Positions 37,200-50,200 of a stretch of 64,000 bases of DNA are shown here, one piece after another. Each line of letters begins with the position of its first letter. The first letter of the stretch is position 1. Made by a program: the position numbers and the translations under genes. Below the pieces are notes generated by a model. It had not been told where the DNA came from, made no database searches, and saw nothing but the letters and a program-made list of their open reading frames with translations. The DNA is from Glossina fuscipes (taxonomy: Eukaryota > Arthropoda > Insecta > Diptera > Glossinidae): positions 47,050,005-47,114,004 of the forward strand of contig NW_023998415.1 in NCBI RefSeq assembly GCF_014805625.2. The letters are read 5' to 3'.

Positions 37200-38600
37200 T
37201 AAAATAAGTTCGCATAGCAATACTACTTACATGATACTACTTAAGTGATATTTTTAAGAAAACTTGTTTTATAAACACACACTTGTTTTATAAATAATTA
37301 AAAATTGTACTTTTATTTTTCTATTTATCAAAACTTTCTTTAACACTATTATTAGCCATTAATATGAACGTTATTATATATATATATATGTTTTTTTTTT
37401 TTAAAGAACCTGAATAAAATTTCTTTTAAAGTTTACAATAATTGTACTACGCAGTTTCGATACTCTATAAATTAACTACATTCCGAAATCGATTTATACA
37501 TCTCCGTTTGTCCGCACATTAAAATAGTCATAATGCCATTCGAATTTTATCTAATATTTTCTTATATTTACTGGGTAGATGTTTCAGCATTTTAAGAGTT
37601 TTAGCTTAGGGCAATGCGATGGGTTTTAAATTATTGCTCAACGATTAGTTAACAGCCAATACTGTTTGTGTTAAGTCTTCCGCCTTTTATTTCAAGGCGA
37701 TGTTGTTCGCCTATAGGTTGTTCCATCAATTTCCTGGACAAGCACAACATGAGACACAGGCAGGCGCGTTGTTTTCCCTTCTAGCTGGCGCTGCTGGTTG
37801 TGGATGCCTCTTAACTCAAGAAAAAAATATTTTCCCGCCAGACACGTGGCTCCCTTATAAAATAACATGAGATTGCTAATTGGTTAGCCTTAACAGCAAC
37901 TTTTCTCATATTTGAATTGCAATTCATAATCACATTTGGCCGGCTAACGTTGACGTTGTTGCCTTCTTTTCATCCTCTTTATACAATTTTCATAATATAA
38001 TATTAGATCAGTATAATTCTTAGCTGTGTTGGCTGACAACAGACATTCGACCGTTACGTGGTCAATATGTTTATGATTGGAGAATTCGTGATCTTGATTA
38101 GAGTTTTAATAAAGCGTGATACTTAAATTTCAAGATCAGCTTTAATCGGCTATTGGCCATAGAACTTTTTAAATACAAGTTTTAAGAGAACTGTAATAGA
38201 AAAGTAAGATCTTGGAATAAATTTGAAAGAGACGCATGAAACTTACAAAAGTTACACGAACGTTGGGACGAATAATCGTTACTTATCTCCTCGAATATGA
38301 TTTTATTATTTTTATAATTATTTTAAGCGATACGACGACTCTTTTTTTCTCTTTCGTTGGAGACCATTATAATAGTTACTTCCATGTATTTTGATCAGCG
38401 ATATCTATTGGTAAAAACGATCAAATAAGGCGAAGTATCAAAGCTTAAAATCGATGATTTTCCTCTTTCTCGACATCAAGTACCAGTTTTCAATTTAGTA
38501 CTATTCAGCTATTCAGTGTATACAGACGTTTTGAACCGTCACAATATCGCGACTTTATTGCTTCCCAAGCCCAAAGAGATGTGCGTTAGTTCAGAAGAGC
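37200..38600. other. Spacer after mus301
   Basis: Holds the mus301 3' UTR (AATAAA at 37413-37418) and AT-rich DNA. No gene supported. A decayed mariner begins near the right end. Confidence 0.5.
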
Positions 38601-38604
38601 CATT

Positions 38605-38965
38605 CACATTGACACCGAAGCGGAATGTTTATGGCCATAAAGTTTTGCTGTGCATGTGATGGAATCAGCAAAGTATAGTATATTACGAGCTGTTAAAATG
38701 GAACGAAACTGAAGACTTGTGAACTATACAGTGTTGCAGCTCGAATCGGAAGTTCCGCCGCAGCCAGCGTACTTAGCAGACATAGCTTCTTCTGATTACC
38801 ACTTGTTCAGATCGATGCAGCATGGCTTGATTGGTACGCGGTTTCACAATGCTGAAGAAGTGTGAAAATGGGTGGATGGTCGGGTCGCTGTTAAACCAAT
38901 ATTCCAATTTTGACGCGGCAACGTCATTATTGAAAATATTGTGATTAATATATATTGTAGCAATT
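38605..38965 (+). pseudogene. Decayed mariner transposase fragment, second type
   Basis: Reading with frame changes gives VYGHKVLLCM, stop, WNQQSIVYYELLKWNET, then after disrupted sequence SSDYHLFRSMQHGLIGTRFH and EEV-stop-KWVDGW. These match the middle and C-terminal end of mariner transposases, including the last catalytic Asp in the SSDYHLF motif. The wording differs from the 20-kb copy ([19 protein letters not shown]), so it belongs to another mariner subfamily. Several stops and shifts, no inverted repeats found: an old, dead fragment. Confidence 0.8.
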
Positions 38966-39263
38966 TTTCTCTATAAATGCCTTTTTTAAGTGCAAGAATC
39001 TAAACAAATACACATTTGTCGAAAGCAGATATACGATGCAGGAAATCTACTGATGCATATTAATGACTTACCACTAATAAATGTGCAGACGCTGCATATT
39101 CTCGGGCGCACTTTTACCAACAAATATCGTTGGAAATTAGACTGTCTTCGCTTAAAAAATTCTATTTTAACAAGGGTGAATTTCATACAGTATGTTGCTT
39201 GGAGAAGCCATGCGCATATTAACACTATTGCTTGTCTTACCAAAATGCTTGTGTTAAGCAAGA

Positions 39264-40115
39264 TTGATAATTTATGGCAATAGCTGCAAATCTAATATCA
39301 ACATCCTTAAACCGGTCTATCACCAAGCCGTCAGAGCAAGTTGTTATGCTTTTCGGACCACGCCCATAAATAATATTATAATTGAAACTGGTTTCCCAAC
39401 TTTCGAAAATAGACTTTATGAGTTAAAAGCTAAAATAGTCCCCAAGCTTCTTAATTCAAACAAATCTATTCTCGGTGATGACATGAGAAAGATTATTATT
39501 GCGAGGAAAATTCCAAAGTCACCATCTTTAATTGACTATTGTTGGTACGCCGCAAAACAATTGAACATTCCCTCAAAAACTTTTCGCTCTTTTGGTGTGA
39601 AACCTCCATGGATTTTGAAAGACTGCTCTTTTGACATCTCGCTGTCTATGCACAAGAAAGAAAATACTCCAAATTACGTCTTCAGGAATCTAATAGCCGA
39701 AAAACCCCAAATATTGGTACTGGAGTACTGGTTGGAATCTTTTATACACAGACGGCTCAAAATCTTCTGGTCTGTCTACTGCTTGTGCCGTGGTAGATGC
39801 TACAGGACAGGTTTTTCTCAATCACATGTTTCACGAAAGTACTTCAACTTTCACAACCGAAGTCAGAGCTATCCTTCACGCTGCGAACCTTGCCCATAAA
39901 AACAAACTCAAAACCGTCATTGTTACTGACAGTTTATCTGCATTACAAGCTATTCGGAATCCTTCGACTTCGAGATGGAACACCATCAACGAATTACGGA
40001 ATATAATTACAAAACCCCGCGGGAAAAATTAAAATGTTATGGGTACCAAGTCACCTCGGTTTATTGGGAAATGAGCAGGCTGATCGAGCGGCAAAGGATG
40101 CTGCTTCTGCTCCTC
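39264..40115 (+). pseudogene. LINE ORF2 remnant: RT end, linker and RNase H
   Basis: The longest open piece is 39264-39899; the RNase H continues in another frame at about 39735-40030 and a third from about 40010, so at least two frameshifts break the gene. Conserved Asp-Glu-Asp-Asp residues of RNase H are retained, suggesting moderate age. A non-functional copy of a protein that reverse-transcribes element RNA and removes the RNA strand. Confidence 0.85.
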
Positions 40116-40644
40116 TAATAATGGATGATGTCATGGAAATGGTGGATCTTCAAAGATACATTGGACGAAAAGTTAAAGAGAAAATTACATAAGAAAATCT
40201 GCAGTACCATCATCAACACTACTCTTCCATTAATCCTCAATTAACTCCACCTTTATATCCAACAAATGTTGAGAAAACCAAGATCCTAACATTTTCAAAA
40301 ATTCGCCTTGGTCATACAATTGCAACTCACCAATAGATCTTGATGAAGTCTTCCTCCCCAATCTGCGGTTATAGACAAACTCTTACTATAAAGCACATTC
40401 TCTGCGACTGTCTTAACTTTTCCTTGGCTAGAAGTATTGTATTTGGAACGATTAACCCTTTCGACATTCTAAAATCAGTTTCAGAATCGAACATCAATTC
40501 TATATATTACTTTATTAATACTACTAAGCTCATTATCCAATGTACATTTATTCAAATTAGAGCCAAAAGCCTGTGTTGCTAGTGCTCAATGTTTTTTTTT
40601 TTTTTTTTTTTTAGTCTAAGAATTTGTTTCATTAGTCTAAAATT

Positions 40645-40668
40645 ATAATAATAATAATAATAATAAGT
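40645..40668. repeat. (TAA)n tail of the LINE
   Basis: Seven or so ATA/TAA units directly after the LINE 3' region, the typical 3' terminus of I-type elements. Confidence 0.8.
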
Positions 40669-40904
40669 GAAAAAATGATCAAAATACCTGCAAGCACCTA
40701 ATAGAATCATCCAAGTTTATATGCGTTCACAACTAGCGTGCTAAAGAAAAATTTCAAATTTTTTCATTTATTACAGAAATTTTGTTGTCATAAATGATTT
40801 TGAAAAAATTTTTAAGGAGATAAGTTAATTTATTGAAAATTTTAGTAAATTTTAAAAATTTGTAGCGGAATTTCGAAAAGCTTTAGTAAATTGAATTTGT
40901 AAAC

Positions 40905-41282
40905 ATGCCCTTAATTAAAAGTGAATTATTATCTGGTGTTTTAAGTGATCTATGTTATCCGATAAGTCTTAGAGAAATCTTTAAGAATATATGTCGTCAT
41001 CATCCAGAGGTCTCCACACACTTTCTTACGAACATTAAAACTGCCATAGATGCTGGGATGCGCTACGGTTATGTCGATAAAATCAATGATCAATATCACG
41101 CCTTGACTTACAGTGTCTTTGAAGACTTGAGTGATCAACCGTCGCATTATGAATTAGAGCGTAGCGATTCGTTTGTGATTAAGCCTCTGGACTTAAGTTG
41201 TAGTGGTATGAGCGAAGCAGTGGATACTGACCAATTGGGCAGTCAAAGTGATGAAGGCGCTGGTAAAAATCAAGATAATTAA
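40905..41282 (+). CDS. Small orphan protein, possible winged-helix fold
   Basis: Single exon, 125 aa, from ATG 40905 with a fair start context (aaac ATG). Residues 1-70 (LSDLCYPISLREIFKNICRH ... NIKTAIDAGMRYGYVDKIND) have the helix-helix-helix-strand pattern of a small winged helix such as linker-histone or HARE-type domains; this is judged by eye only. Residues 71-125 are acidic and Ser-rich (SDQPSHYELERSD, EAVDTDQLGSQSDEGAG) and look disordered. No signal peptide, no membrane helix. Balanced composition and a high share of charged residues set it apart from random AT-rich frames. I think short fly-specific proteins of this type exist, but I cannot name one. It lies 240 bp after the LINE tail. 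Confidence 0.65.
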   Translation: MPLIKSELLSGVLSDLCYPISLREIFKNICRHHPEVSTHFLTNIKTAIDAGMRYGYVDKINDQYHALTYSVFEDLSDQPSHYELERSDSFVIKPLDLSCSGMSEAVDTDQLGSQSDEGAGKNQDN

Positions 41283-42209
41283 AACAAGACTATGTGTTGT
41301 CATAGCAACAATCAATTGAGTCTATTAAAATTCCCTCCTACTCCAGTGCAATTTTTCCATATTCGCACAATCGCTGTCGTTAACGCATTACTCGTGGCCG
41401 TAATCGTTGAAAGTCTATTAGCCTTTTTGTTCACTCCGTAATTCATAAAATTTGTACAGTAATGCCAGTCCTTTAATAAACAAATTTTGCGTCTCGAATT
41501 AAATAACATAAACTAATGCATGATTTCAATTTTATTACATAGTTGGCATGCGCAGTTAAATCCTTTGCGAGGCAAATAATTGATTTGCATTCAACATCTT
41601 GAAAGTGGATTTAATGAAAATGGCGAATATGATTGATCAAGATTAGCCTTTATCGCGATACAAATATCTCAAAATTCCTACAACCTATACAGTACTTTAG
41701 ACCATCTTGCCGAGATATTAGTGTTCATTTCTTTATTTTATTTTTGATTCTGCGTCGACTGGTATTGTGATGGATGCAAAAAAAAATTGACTTTTATTTT
41801 GCAATTCAAAGATGACGTCATTGTAAGCCTGGTTTTGACAATCTATTTTTCGGGAAACGAAGATGTGTTCGAATATAATTCCTATTTCTTTTTCATCAAA
41901 GATTTTTGCAACCAAAAATGTCACTTTCATGCATCTGTCAAAGACAAGAAAAGATCCAACTATCCTTTCCGGGCGATTTGGGATGAATGTCGAAATTTTA
42001 AGGAAATAATTTCGCATAGGTAATGTGTTTTTTTCCATCTTTTCTAGAGGATTCCAATCATCTGAGAAATGAATTGATGGGTTAATGTAGTAGTGTCACC
42101 ACGTAGATGGTCTGGAAATGTGTTTTCGGTGATTGGAAGAAGTGCAAACGTTATAGTGACATTTGGCTCGTCATTAGATACGCTAGAGCATTTCGTTTAA
42201 TACACTTAT

Positions 42210-42460
42210 TTCATATAATGACTTTTCAAAAGAAGGAGTGGTCGAAACAGTAGTCCGTTCTGCACCATTTTCCATAGCTTTCGCTCTTAGGATAAAACAC
42301 GTCAGAGTAGCAAATTGCGACCTGTAGGTTGAATGAATATATGAAAACAAGACAGACGGACAGACAATACTAGACCGATGTGAAAATTAATTCGGAATGG
42401 ATCGGTATAATGAAGAGATGAGTGTATTTTAAACGGAGCCTTATTTGCGGAATGGTCGAA
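42210..42460 (+). repeat. Dispersed repeat family 2, copy
   Basis: 'taatgacttttcaaaagaaggagtggtcgaaacagtagtccg' then 'cgacctgtaggttgaat' and 'cagacggacagac', in the same order as other family 2 copies. Confidence 0.65.
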
Positions 42461-42649
42461 AGAAGTAGTCTAATCTAATCTACTTGCAGCAGCTTTCGTC
42501 GTTGCACCAAAACACGTCGACTTATTAAATGTAATTTAGAAGATGATTTTGAATCGATTGGTAAAGCAAATTGTGGACACGTTACTAAATACTCATGTAT
42601 CATAAGTGGCGTAGGTTGTAAGACGAAAAAAAAAAAAACAAGTGAGGAA

Positions 42650-43445
42650 ATTATATTCAATCGTGACCGAATCTTTTATATCCTTCGCAGTTAGTTATCT
42701 TGTAAAAGGGAAGGAAAATGAGAGCACTAAGTTCTCATGCTGTATAATATCGAGTGGGCGCGGCTGATTTTTTCTATTTGCAAAATTTTTGTCGAATAGG
42801 AGTGTGGGCGTTGTAGACGTATCTTTCGAAAAGTTTACGTCAATTCCAAATTCTTTAGCCGATTTGTAGGCATTTCGTTAACGTTAATTTATGGGGGTTC
42901 TTAAGCTTGATTCTGCGCCTCATAAATGTATTCAAAAAAACAATTAAATTTTAATACACTTTATTACACTATAGTAGCGGTGGTCAATTTTTTCCATTCC
43001 CGTACAGGTGCTACAACATCATCGATAAAATATTTGTTCAATAATTTGTACATTAATCTGCAATAGATTATGAGTAATGAGCAAAAAGACAATTTTTTAT
43101 TCCTTTTGAAAAACAGCGGAGCTTTCAGTTCACGTGATACTGTGACCGTGTCCATTGATCGATTTGGCCCATTTTAAATCCCAACCTGCGTGCAAGATCT
43201 TCCAATGTTTCTGCCAAATTTGAAGTCGATAACTACATTTCGGCGGCCAATAGAACGTTTACGCCAAGAGACATTACGCAGACGGAGCGACGGACATGCT
43301 TGAATCGATGCAGAATTTGAAGCTGATAGAGAATATATATACATATATATTTTGTGACGTCTGTAATGCTTCCTTCTGGGCGTTGCAAACGATTTGACAA
43401 AACGAATATACCATAATCATGAGTTATCCTTCGGTGATCGGTGTA
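42650..43445 (+). repeat. Dispersed repeat family 1, near full-length copy
   Basis: Starts near AATCGTGACCGAATCTTTTA and ends with 'gcttccttctgggcgttgcaaacgatttgacaaaacgaatatacc' and a CATCGG-like terminus. Non-coding. Confidence 0.75.
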
Positions 43446-44204
43446 AAAGTGAGGAGAATTTTAATTTTATGAATTTAGAAGGTAGCATAAAAGTTGTATA
43501 AATATTTAAAAACTTGTGTATATTTTTAAAAAATGTTTAATAATTTTTCTTCTATTTATTTCCATGGTAACGTGCGTGCTATTTATGTGCCATATGACTG
43601 TTTATATATCAATTAAAGTTGATGGTGGATATTAAAAAATAAAATGAATAAAAATTTTCTGTTGTTTTTCTTACATACATACATGCGGCATAAATATAGG
43701 AAAATGATCGAAATAATTCTGTCGTTTACAAATAATACACGTTACGTAAACGTTAACAAAAAAAAAAAAAAAAAAAATTAAAAACTAAAAAAAAAGAAAA
43801 AAAAAAGAAAAGAATTTATTATTTTCTGAACTATAAAATTATTACATTTTAAGACAAAGACAACTTTGTCCTTTGATATCACGAAGTTTGAGTATTATTT
43901 CATTTTCGTTTTTTAATATAATAATTTAAGAAGAGTCCTTATAGCATTTATTTTAAAGACAGTACTTTTACTAAAACTTGCAAAGTGCAGACACGCTCTT
44001 AGCTAATCGTAACAGGCAAATCGTAAAACTTTTTTTTCTTTGTTGTAGGCGCGATTTATAAGATTTTATACACTTAATATGTTGCGGCAATATTTACAGT
44101 TGATAGGAAAACCTGCAAATTAATAATAAAATAATATAGAAATAAATAAAGTGCATTAAATAGAGTGAACAGATAGATTTTGAATTTCAATTATACATAG
44201 AAAA

Positions 44205-45130
44205 CAAGTAAGAACATTATCGTCGGGCAAGGCCGAGGTTAGATACCCTATATCCCATTTATACGCTCGTTTTGGTAATAATGTAACAAAACTTGCAAAG
44301 CCGGCATATTAGAGGATGTCCAGAACATCGTATGGCTTGACCCAATTTTGTGAACTTAATTTCCTTCCAAAAAATTTGATCATTTTTCAGTTTGCATCAT
44401 AAAAAAACTAAAATTTAGACTTTGCACTCCATATAAGGGCTTGCTTTTCATAATAAGCCTTCTATATATATATATATATGTTAGAATCTAAAAAAGAGAC
44501 CTATTTGATCCAAATTCCCTACAGTTATTTTTTTGGCTAAATTAGTACTACTATGAATCAATTTTCATCTTAAATATTAAATATTAATTCGCTTTTCTTA
44601 TTGATGAGAAATCTTATATGGCGTGGGGTTCAAGAAATAGATCCATATGTTTCATATTTGGTTCGCTTATGTCTAATCGCTGCCATGAAAAAATTGTTCA
44701 TAATAAAACATTAACAATTCGGCCTTTTTGGCATATAAGGATTTAAATGCCCTAAGAATCGTTATGTGGTATCTAAAAAATAGTTCTACGTAGTCCGAAC
44801 TCGGTAAGGTTAATACCTTTATTAATTTACTCTTATGATTTGCAATCTTTTTCCATATAATGACTTTTCCAAATGAGGCGTTATGGGGAGAGTGATCGAA
44901 AAAGGGGACAGGTTCGAACCATTTTCAATAGTCTTTATCTTTCCGTCAAAATGCTTTAAAAATTGCGATCTATAGGTTGAGCAGAAAAACGATATGGGCA
45001 TCCGGACATACAAGCGTATTCTAATAAAGGCTCCATTCCTTTTACTTTTTACGCACGTCCGGGTAAACTTAACATAGCCTGCATCACATGTGGTGTAGGG
45101 TATAATTAATATAAATTCACATCCAACGTT
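44205..45130 (+). repeat. Dispersed repeat family 2, long or composite copy
   Basis: Begins 'caagtaagaacattatcgtcgggcaaggccgaggttagatacccta' and ends 'catgtggtgtagggtataattaat'; the middle has 'taatgacttttccaaatgaggcgttatggg' and 'gcgatctataggttgag'. Start and end phrases recur at 45513, 58850 and (reverse) 62020. Confidence 0.6.
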
Positions 45131-45509
45131 ATAGGGTTGTTTTGTTTTCAACCATTTTTAAATTACAAAAGTAGTCATGATTTTTACTAGTGATCACCTT
45201 CGGCCACAAAATGCTTCCTTTAGATATTAATTTGCTGACATATTCCGTAATAATTTCGATTTTAATATCGATTCTAGCGGCAAACAGCTAATTTCAAGTT
45301 GTGCTTGTAGATCATATAAAAGTGAAAGAATACAAGAATCGATGGAAATTGCTCCACGACTTGGACGGAGTTGACGGATCCTCTTGTATAACATTTAATT
45401 CGAGTTACGCGACTAGGTAAGTCGTTTATCGTACATGTAAAAAGGAAGGTAACGTAAAATACAAGAATTTTATAATCGCTTTACATAGAATGTTCAAAAC
45501 TCATAGCAA

Positions 45510-45760
45510 GTGCAAAAGTCATAATAGTCGGGTAAGGCCGATTAAATATTTTACACCATTCTAGATCCCTTCGTCTGATAGAATTCTTTATTTATTTTTC
45601 TGATAAAATGTCAAATATTGCTACTTGTTTTATGGTAGCCCTTATATGAAACTGAAGGGAAGTCAAATTTACCAAATTTTAATCTTCTTGCCTGAAATCA
45701 CACTATTCTCGTTATAAAGTAGACACGTTGTCCATCTTTATTTGATAAGGCTTCTATGAA
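45510..45760 (+). repeat. Dispersed repeat family 2, partial copy
   Basis: Begins 'aaaagtcataatagtcgggtaaggccgatt', the family 2 start phrase, abutting an inverted family 1 copy. Confidence 0.5.
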
Positions 45761-45768
45761 AAGCTATT

Positions 45769-46510
45769 TATACCCACCACAGAACGCTGAGGGGGATATT
45801 CATTTTTTTAATACGTTTGCAACGCCCAGAAGGAAGCATCATCAGAGACCTCGCAAAGTATATTTATTCCTGATCCGTATCAAATTTTAAATCGATTTAA
45901 GCACGTCCGTCTGTTTATCTCTGCGTCACTCCGCCGGTGTAATTTCTGTTTTAATTATTCTCCTGGTCACAAAAATAAAGCTATGGACTTCAAATTTTTG
46001 CACGCAGGTTGGGACTTAAAATGGGCCAAATCGATGGGATAGCACGCCCACAGTACCACATAAACTGAGACCCCCATTGTTTTTCAAGAGGAATAAAAAA
46101 TTGTTTTGTTGGTTATTACTCATAAACTATAGCGAACAAATTTACAAAAATGTGAACGCATATTTTATGGACGATGGCGTAGAATTTGTGCACAAAATGG
46201 GAAAAAATATTCCACGCCTACTCAATATTATAGTGTATTAAAATTTAATTGTTTTTTGAATGCCTTTATAAGACGCAGAATCAAGTTTAAAAAAATCCAT
46301 AAAGTATATAAATTCTTGGACACTTTCAAATTCGGAATGCATCTAAACATGTGTGTCTGTCCGTGTGTTCATTTGTCTGTCTACACAATTGTGTGTTGTG
46401 GTAAAGCTTCTCCCGTTAGCGAAAATGAAGATATCGCTTACAAATCGGCAAAAGTGTCTGAAAGCGATTTAAACTTTTCGAACGACACGCCTATTCGACA
46501 ATCTTTGGTC
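45769..46510 (-). repeat. Dispersed repeat family 1, inverted copy
   Basis: Read on the minus strand it has the same landmarks as the copies at 17.4, 42.7 and 56.3 kb; on the plus strand 'gtttgcaacgcccagaaggaagcatc' at about 45810 is the diagnostic phrase. Confidence 0.75.
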
Positions 46511-47212
46511 ATCGAATCAACTAGCTATATAACAATTACAAAAATGTACCTGTTGTACATTTGCTTGCATGAGTATCATCTTTAAGAATTACGAGAGGCT
46601 TGCTCAACCCGTGATTTAGTTAATTTAAGATAGTATAATGGAGGCTTTATGTTTGAAATATCTGATCTATTTTTCGATCTGAATATTTTATAGAATTCAG
46701 TTTTCTCTCAAATTTAACATCGGTCTTGTTATCGCTTGTTTCTATCACAGAACGCTTCATTGATTTACGAATTTTGATAGCTAAAGTAAAATAATCCGGG
46801 ATTACATTATAATATGTATAGATGAACTTCCTTCAAATTTTGATATCATGAAGAGAGTTTAGGTAATAGCTTAGTACGAAGTATGATTAAAAATTGTTAG
46901 GCGAATAGATTTGTTAGCGTATACAATACACGTTAATGTAAAGAAGAATTGGAAATTGACTTGGAATAGGGTCTTTTCAACTTGGAAGAAATTAAGATAG
47001 ACGAATGCGATGAGGAGAGAATTAATTGTAGAAATGAAAGCGATGACATATTCATCATCGTCGTTATAAATAAATAGAATATCTGTTACGACCTTTATAG
47101 GATTATTTTTTTTTTTTTTTTTTGAAAAATAGCTTTAACAATAGAGATACAAGTACATACATTAAATGGCTAAATGGCCATAATTTTCATTGGATTTATT
47201 TTAGATTTTCTC

Positions 47213-50200
47213 TCAGTAATCATAATCATCATAATAATGTTGGTGTTTTTCTTGCTGTTGTTGTTGTTGTTGTTGTGATATAGGTGTCATTCTCGAGCCG
47301 TATCCGTTTCTTGATTGTATTTGCGGCGCTGAGATAATCGTACGCCGGCGGATATCTGTTGATGAAAAATACGAATCACTATTGAAATTATTATTTTCAT
47401 TTGATTGTTGCTGTTGTTGTTGTGGTTGTTGATGATAAGATTGAGATTGTGACTGTGTTTGATGTGATGGTGATGGTGACGGTGGCACAGATTGATGATA
47501 ATGATAATTGGCAGCGGATGATGGATTGCTATTTACAAATGGATCAGATGAAGAGAAACCATTTTGATACGGACGATTATTGTTTTGGTTATTATTTTGA
47601 GGCTGATTGTGATGATTGTGATGAGGCTGATGCGGCGATAGCGGTTTAAGCGTTGGATTGAGAGCATCATTAAGCGTGACGTCGTAATCGGTCTCGTATA
47701 GCTCATCCAAAGTCGCCTTGTTTGAAGTTTGCGGTTCTGTACGTGGTTGCGATACCGGTAGGGGACTACGTGGTGGCAATGTGGTGCGCGGTCCCGCTTC
47801 ACGCAATAAAGGAACACCGTGCTCAAGCAAGTGTACACCGGAAATGGTAGAACCCATATTTATTTGCATGGAACTCGGACTGGTGTCGGTGGTTTGCGAA
47901 TCAAGCGGCTTAAGGGCAACACCGACAGGTTGAAGACCGCGCGGTAAATACGGACTGCCACCACGTGAAGGTAAAAATGGACGCTTGACTACACGTACCG
48001 AGGCTGGACGATTTACGGCTGCCTGGCTTTTACCGGGTGCAGTTGGTGGATCTGCATCCTCAACTTGCGTTGATTCTGACTCATCGCTAGTAATTGGAGG
48101 AATTGGCGGGCTACGTGAACGACTCGGTAGACTAGGTGCAGCTTTGCGTCGACCTATACCAACAGTTGATGGTCGACTTCTTAATGGTTTTTGCTCAAGC
48201 TCACTTTCAAATTCCTCCTCATCTATTTCTTCAGAAGGCTCGGGAATTCGCGGTTTCTTGGCACTTTTCCGTCCGTTGGGTCTTGAGCGTCGAGCTGGAC
48301 GTTCATCGTACTCATCGTCAAAAAAGTCAACATCATCGTTAACATTTGCACGATTGCGTGTTCGGCCTAAGTAACCATTTCTTCGACGATTAATACCACG
48401 ACCTACGTAACGTTCTTCAACACCATAATCTTCTTCATCAACTACTGTTGTTGATTTTTTGGGCTCGACTGTGGGTTTTCTTAGAGTTCTAGTAGGTTTT
48501 TGATTACGTCTTCTGGCTGTGGGCAATTCATCTTCTTCGATTGGCACATCATCTACGATGCGTCTACGTGAGTGACCTCGTTGTGCTGGTACGTCCACAT
48601 AATCTTCATCTTCATAATAATCGGTTTCATCGTCCTGCGATGAGGCGAGAGGAGGTCTTATCGTAGTTGCTGTTTTCTGCACAGGATACTGAAATTTTTT
48701 TTTTTCGTTTATAGGAACTGGCCGGGAAATTCGCGGTGGTGCTCTAGGACGGGCATACACTGATGATGGCGCTGCTTTAGGTGTAATGAATTCTTCTAAT
48801 GGTTTAGATGTGGTTTTTAGTTTGGGTGCTACATCTTCTTCGGCAGCATCAGCATCTTGATCGAAAGCATGGGCGTGGGGTTTCTCGTACTCGTCCAAAT
48901 CGTCAAGATCACTAGCAGCTGAGGGAGTGGGAGGTGGGCGTCTATCATTAACACGTTTGCGACCAGATATGCGACGGGGTGGTGATTCGACTGGCTCAGT
49001 AAATTCATCAGTCAACACAGGTTGAGATTTTTTGCGACTCGTAATCGGCCTGTCTTCGCTTAGGCTACGTCTTTCATCCGCATTCGCACGTCCAACTAGT
49101 GAGCCCGGTTTTCGGCTACTTATCTTCCGACGTTCAGCGGTTACTACAGGTTTAGCCCGAGGCTTTGTGCGATCAAGTTTGCGACGTTCAACTTCGTAAT
49201 CGTCATCAATATCGACATCAGGATCATCACGGAAACGATCTCTCGAATTCGGACGTCTAAGAGAGAGGAATAAATAACGCTTATAAAAGTTATCGACAAC
49301 ATCTTGAAGTGTGTTTATTACCTAGGTCTTAAGTCTGTCATGTGTTTTTCATCTTCGAGGTAATCGTCTTCATAATCGACCATGGGCTTGCGATGACGAG
49401 GTCTCTGCTTGCGTCGCCGGTTCAAACGCTCTTCATAATATTCCTCATCATATTCTTCTTCATCATAGTAATAATCGTCTATGGGTCGGCGATTTACAGG
49501 TCGTCTTAAAGGCCTCAATGGTCTCACCGGACGTCTTTTAGGCGTCGGAGGAGGTTCTGTTGTCGTTGTGGTGGTCGACGTTGTTGTTGTTGCCATATAT
49601 AAATCGTCATTCCTAAGTTATTGTTAGAGGCTAAAAACTTTTGATTTATGTTATAATAATAATAATATTAACATACCGATTCCAATACTTCTGCGAACCT
49701 TCACAGTCAACATCCGATACAAAATGACATATGAACGTTTTCTGATCAAAGGCTGTAAAATTGGCGCACAAAAAATCGTGCCGTATACCATAAACACAAT
49801 GATGGTAAACCTGCAATCAAAACAACAATGAATCGTAATTTTTTTTTGCTAATTTGGAGGTTAGGGTCGTTGTTTAAATACAATGTTTAACTTGAAGTTC
49901 CCGTAGTTAATTAATTTACAAATCATTAATATGAACATTTATGCGAATGTTTTCTTGCATTGTGAGCACATGAATGGATGGTCATATGCTTTAGATAATT
50001 CAGGTCAAGATAATTATTAAGAATTATTAGTCTTAAGAGTTACCTGACACTTGTGCTCAATAGAAGCGTAGAAACCATCATGCAAGCCATCACATTTAAA
50101 ATGTATATCTTCCTCTGGCGGTACTGTGGCAAAAAATGGATAACTGGATAGATTAAAACTAGAAAGATGTACACATTTTTGAAATTAAAATATATAATCA

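Larger units (their letters stand above)
38985..40668 (+). mobile_element. 5'-truncated non-LTR retrotransposon (I-type LINE), degenerate
   Basis: Contains, with several frameshifts and stops, the end of a reverse transcriptase (thumb-like part around 39000-39290), a linker (39290-39700), an RNase H domain (about 39735-40115) and a C-terminal zinc-like motif. RNase H acidic residues are all visible: LYTDGSK, TTEVRAILHA, VTDSLSAL and GNEQADRAAKDAA, with WVPSHLG before the last. Near 40350 CGYRQTLTIKHILCDC matches the CCHC-like end of such elements. The 3' end is a run of T, a short stretch, and a (TAA/ATA)n tail at about 40645-40668. RNase H plus a TAA tail points to the I clade. It inserted next to the mariner fragment. 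Confidence 0.85.
41283..47212. other. Repeat-rich spacer, 5.9 kb
   Basis: No gene is supported. It holds copies of dispersed repeat families 1 (42650-43445 plus, 45769-46510 minus) and 2 (42210-42460, 44205-45130, 45510-45760), A-rich and T-rich runs (43758-43815; 47108-47123), and the 3' UTR of the chitin-binding protein gene at the right end. Confidence 0.6.

Noticed and set aside
47401..48374. Plus-strand frames inside the CPAP1-like gene
   Set aside because: Antisense shadows of the low-complexity coding exon, which lacks stops on both strands.
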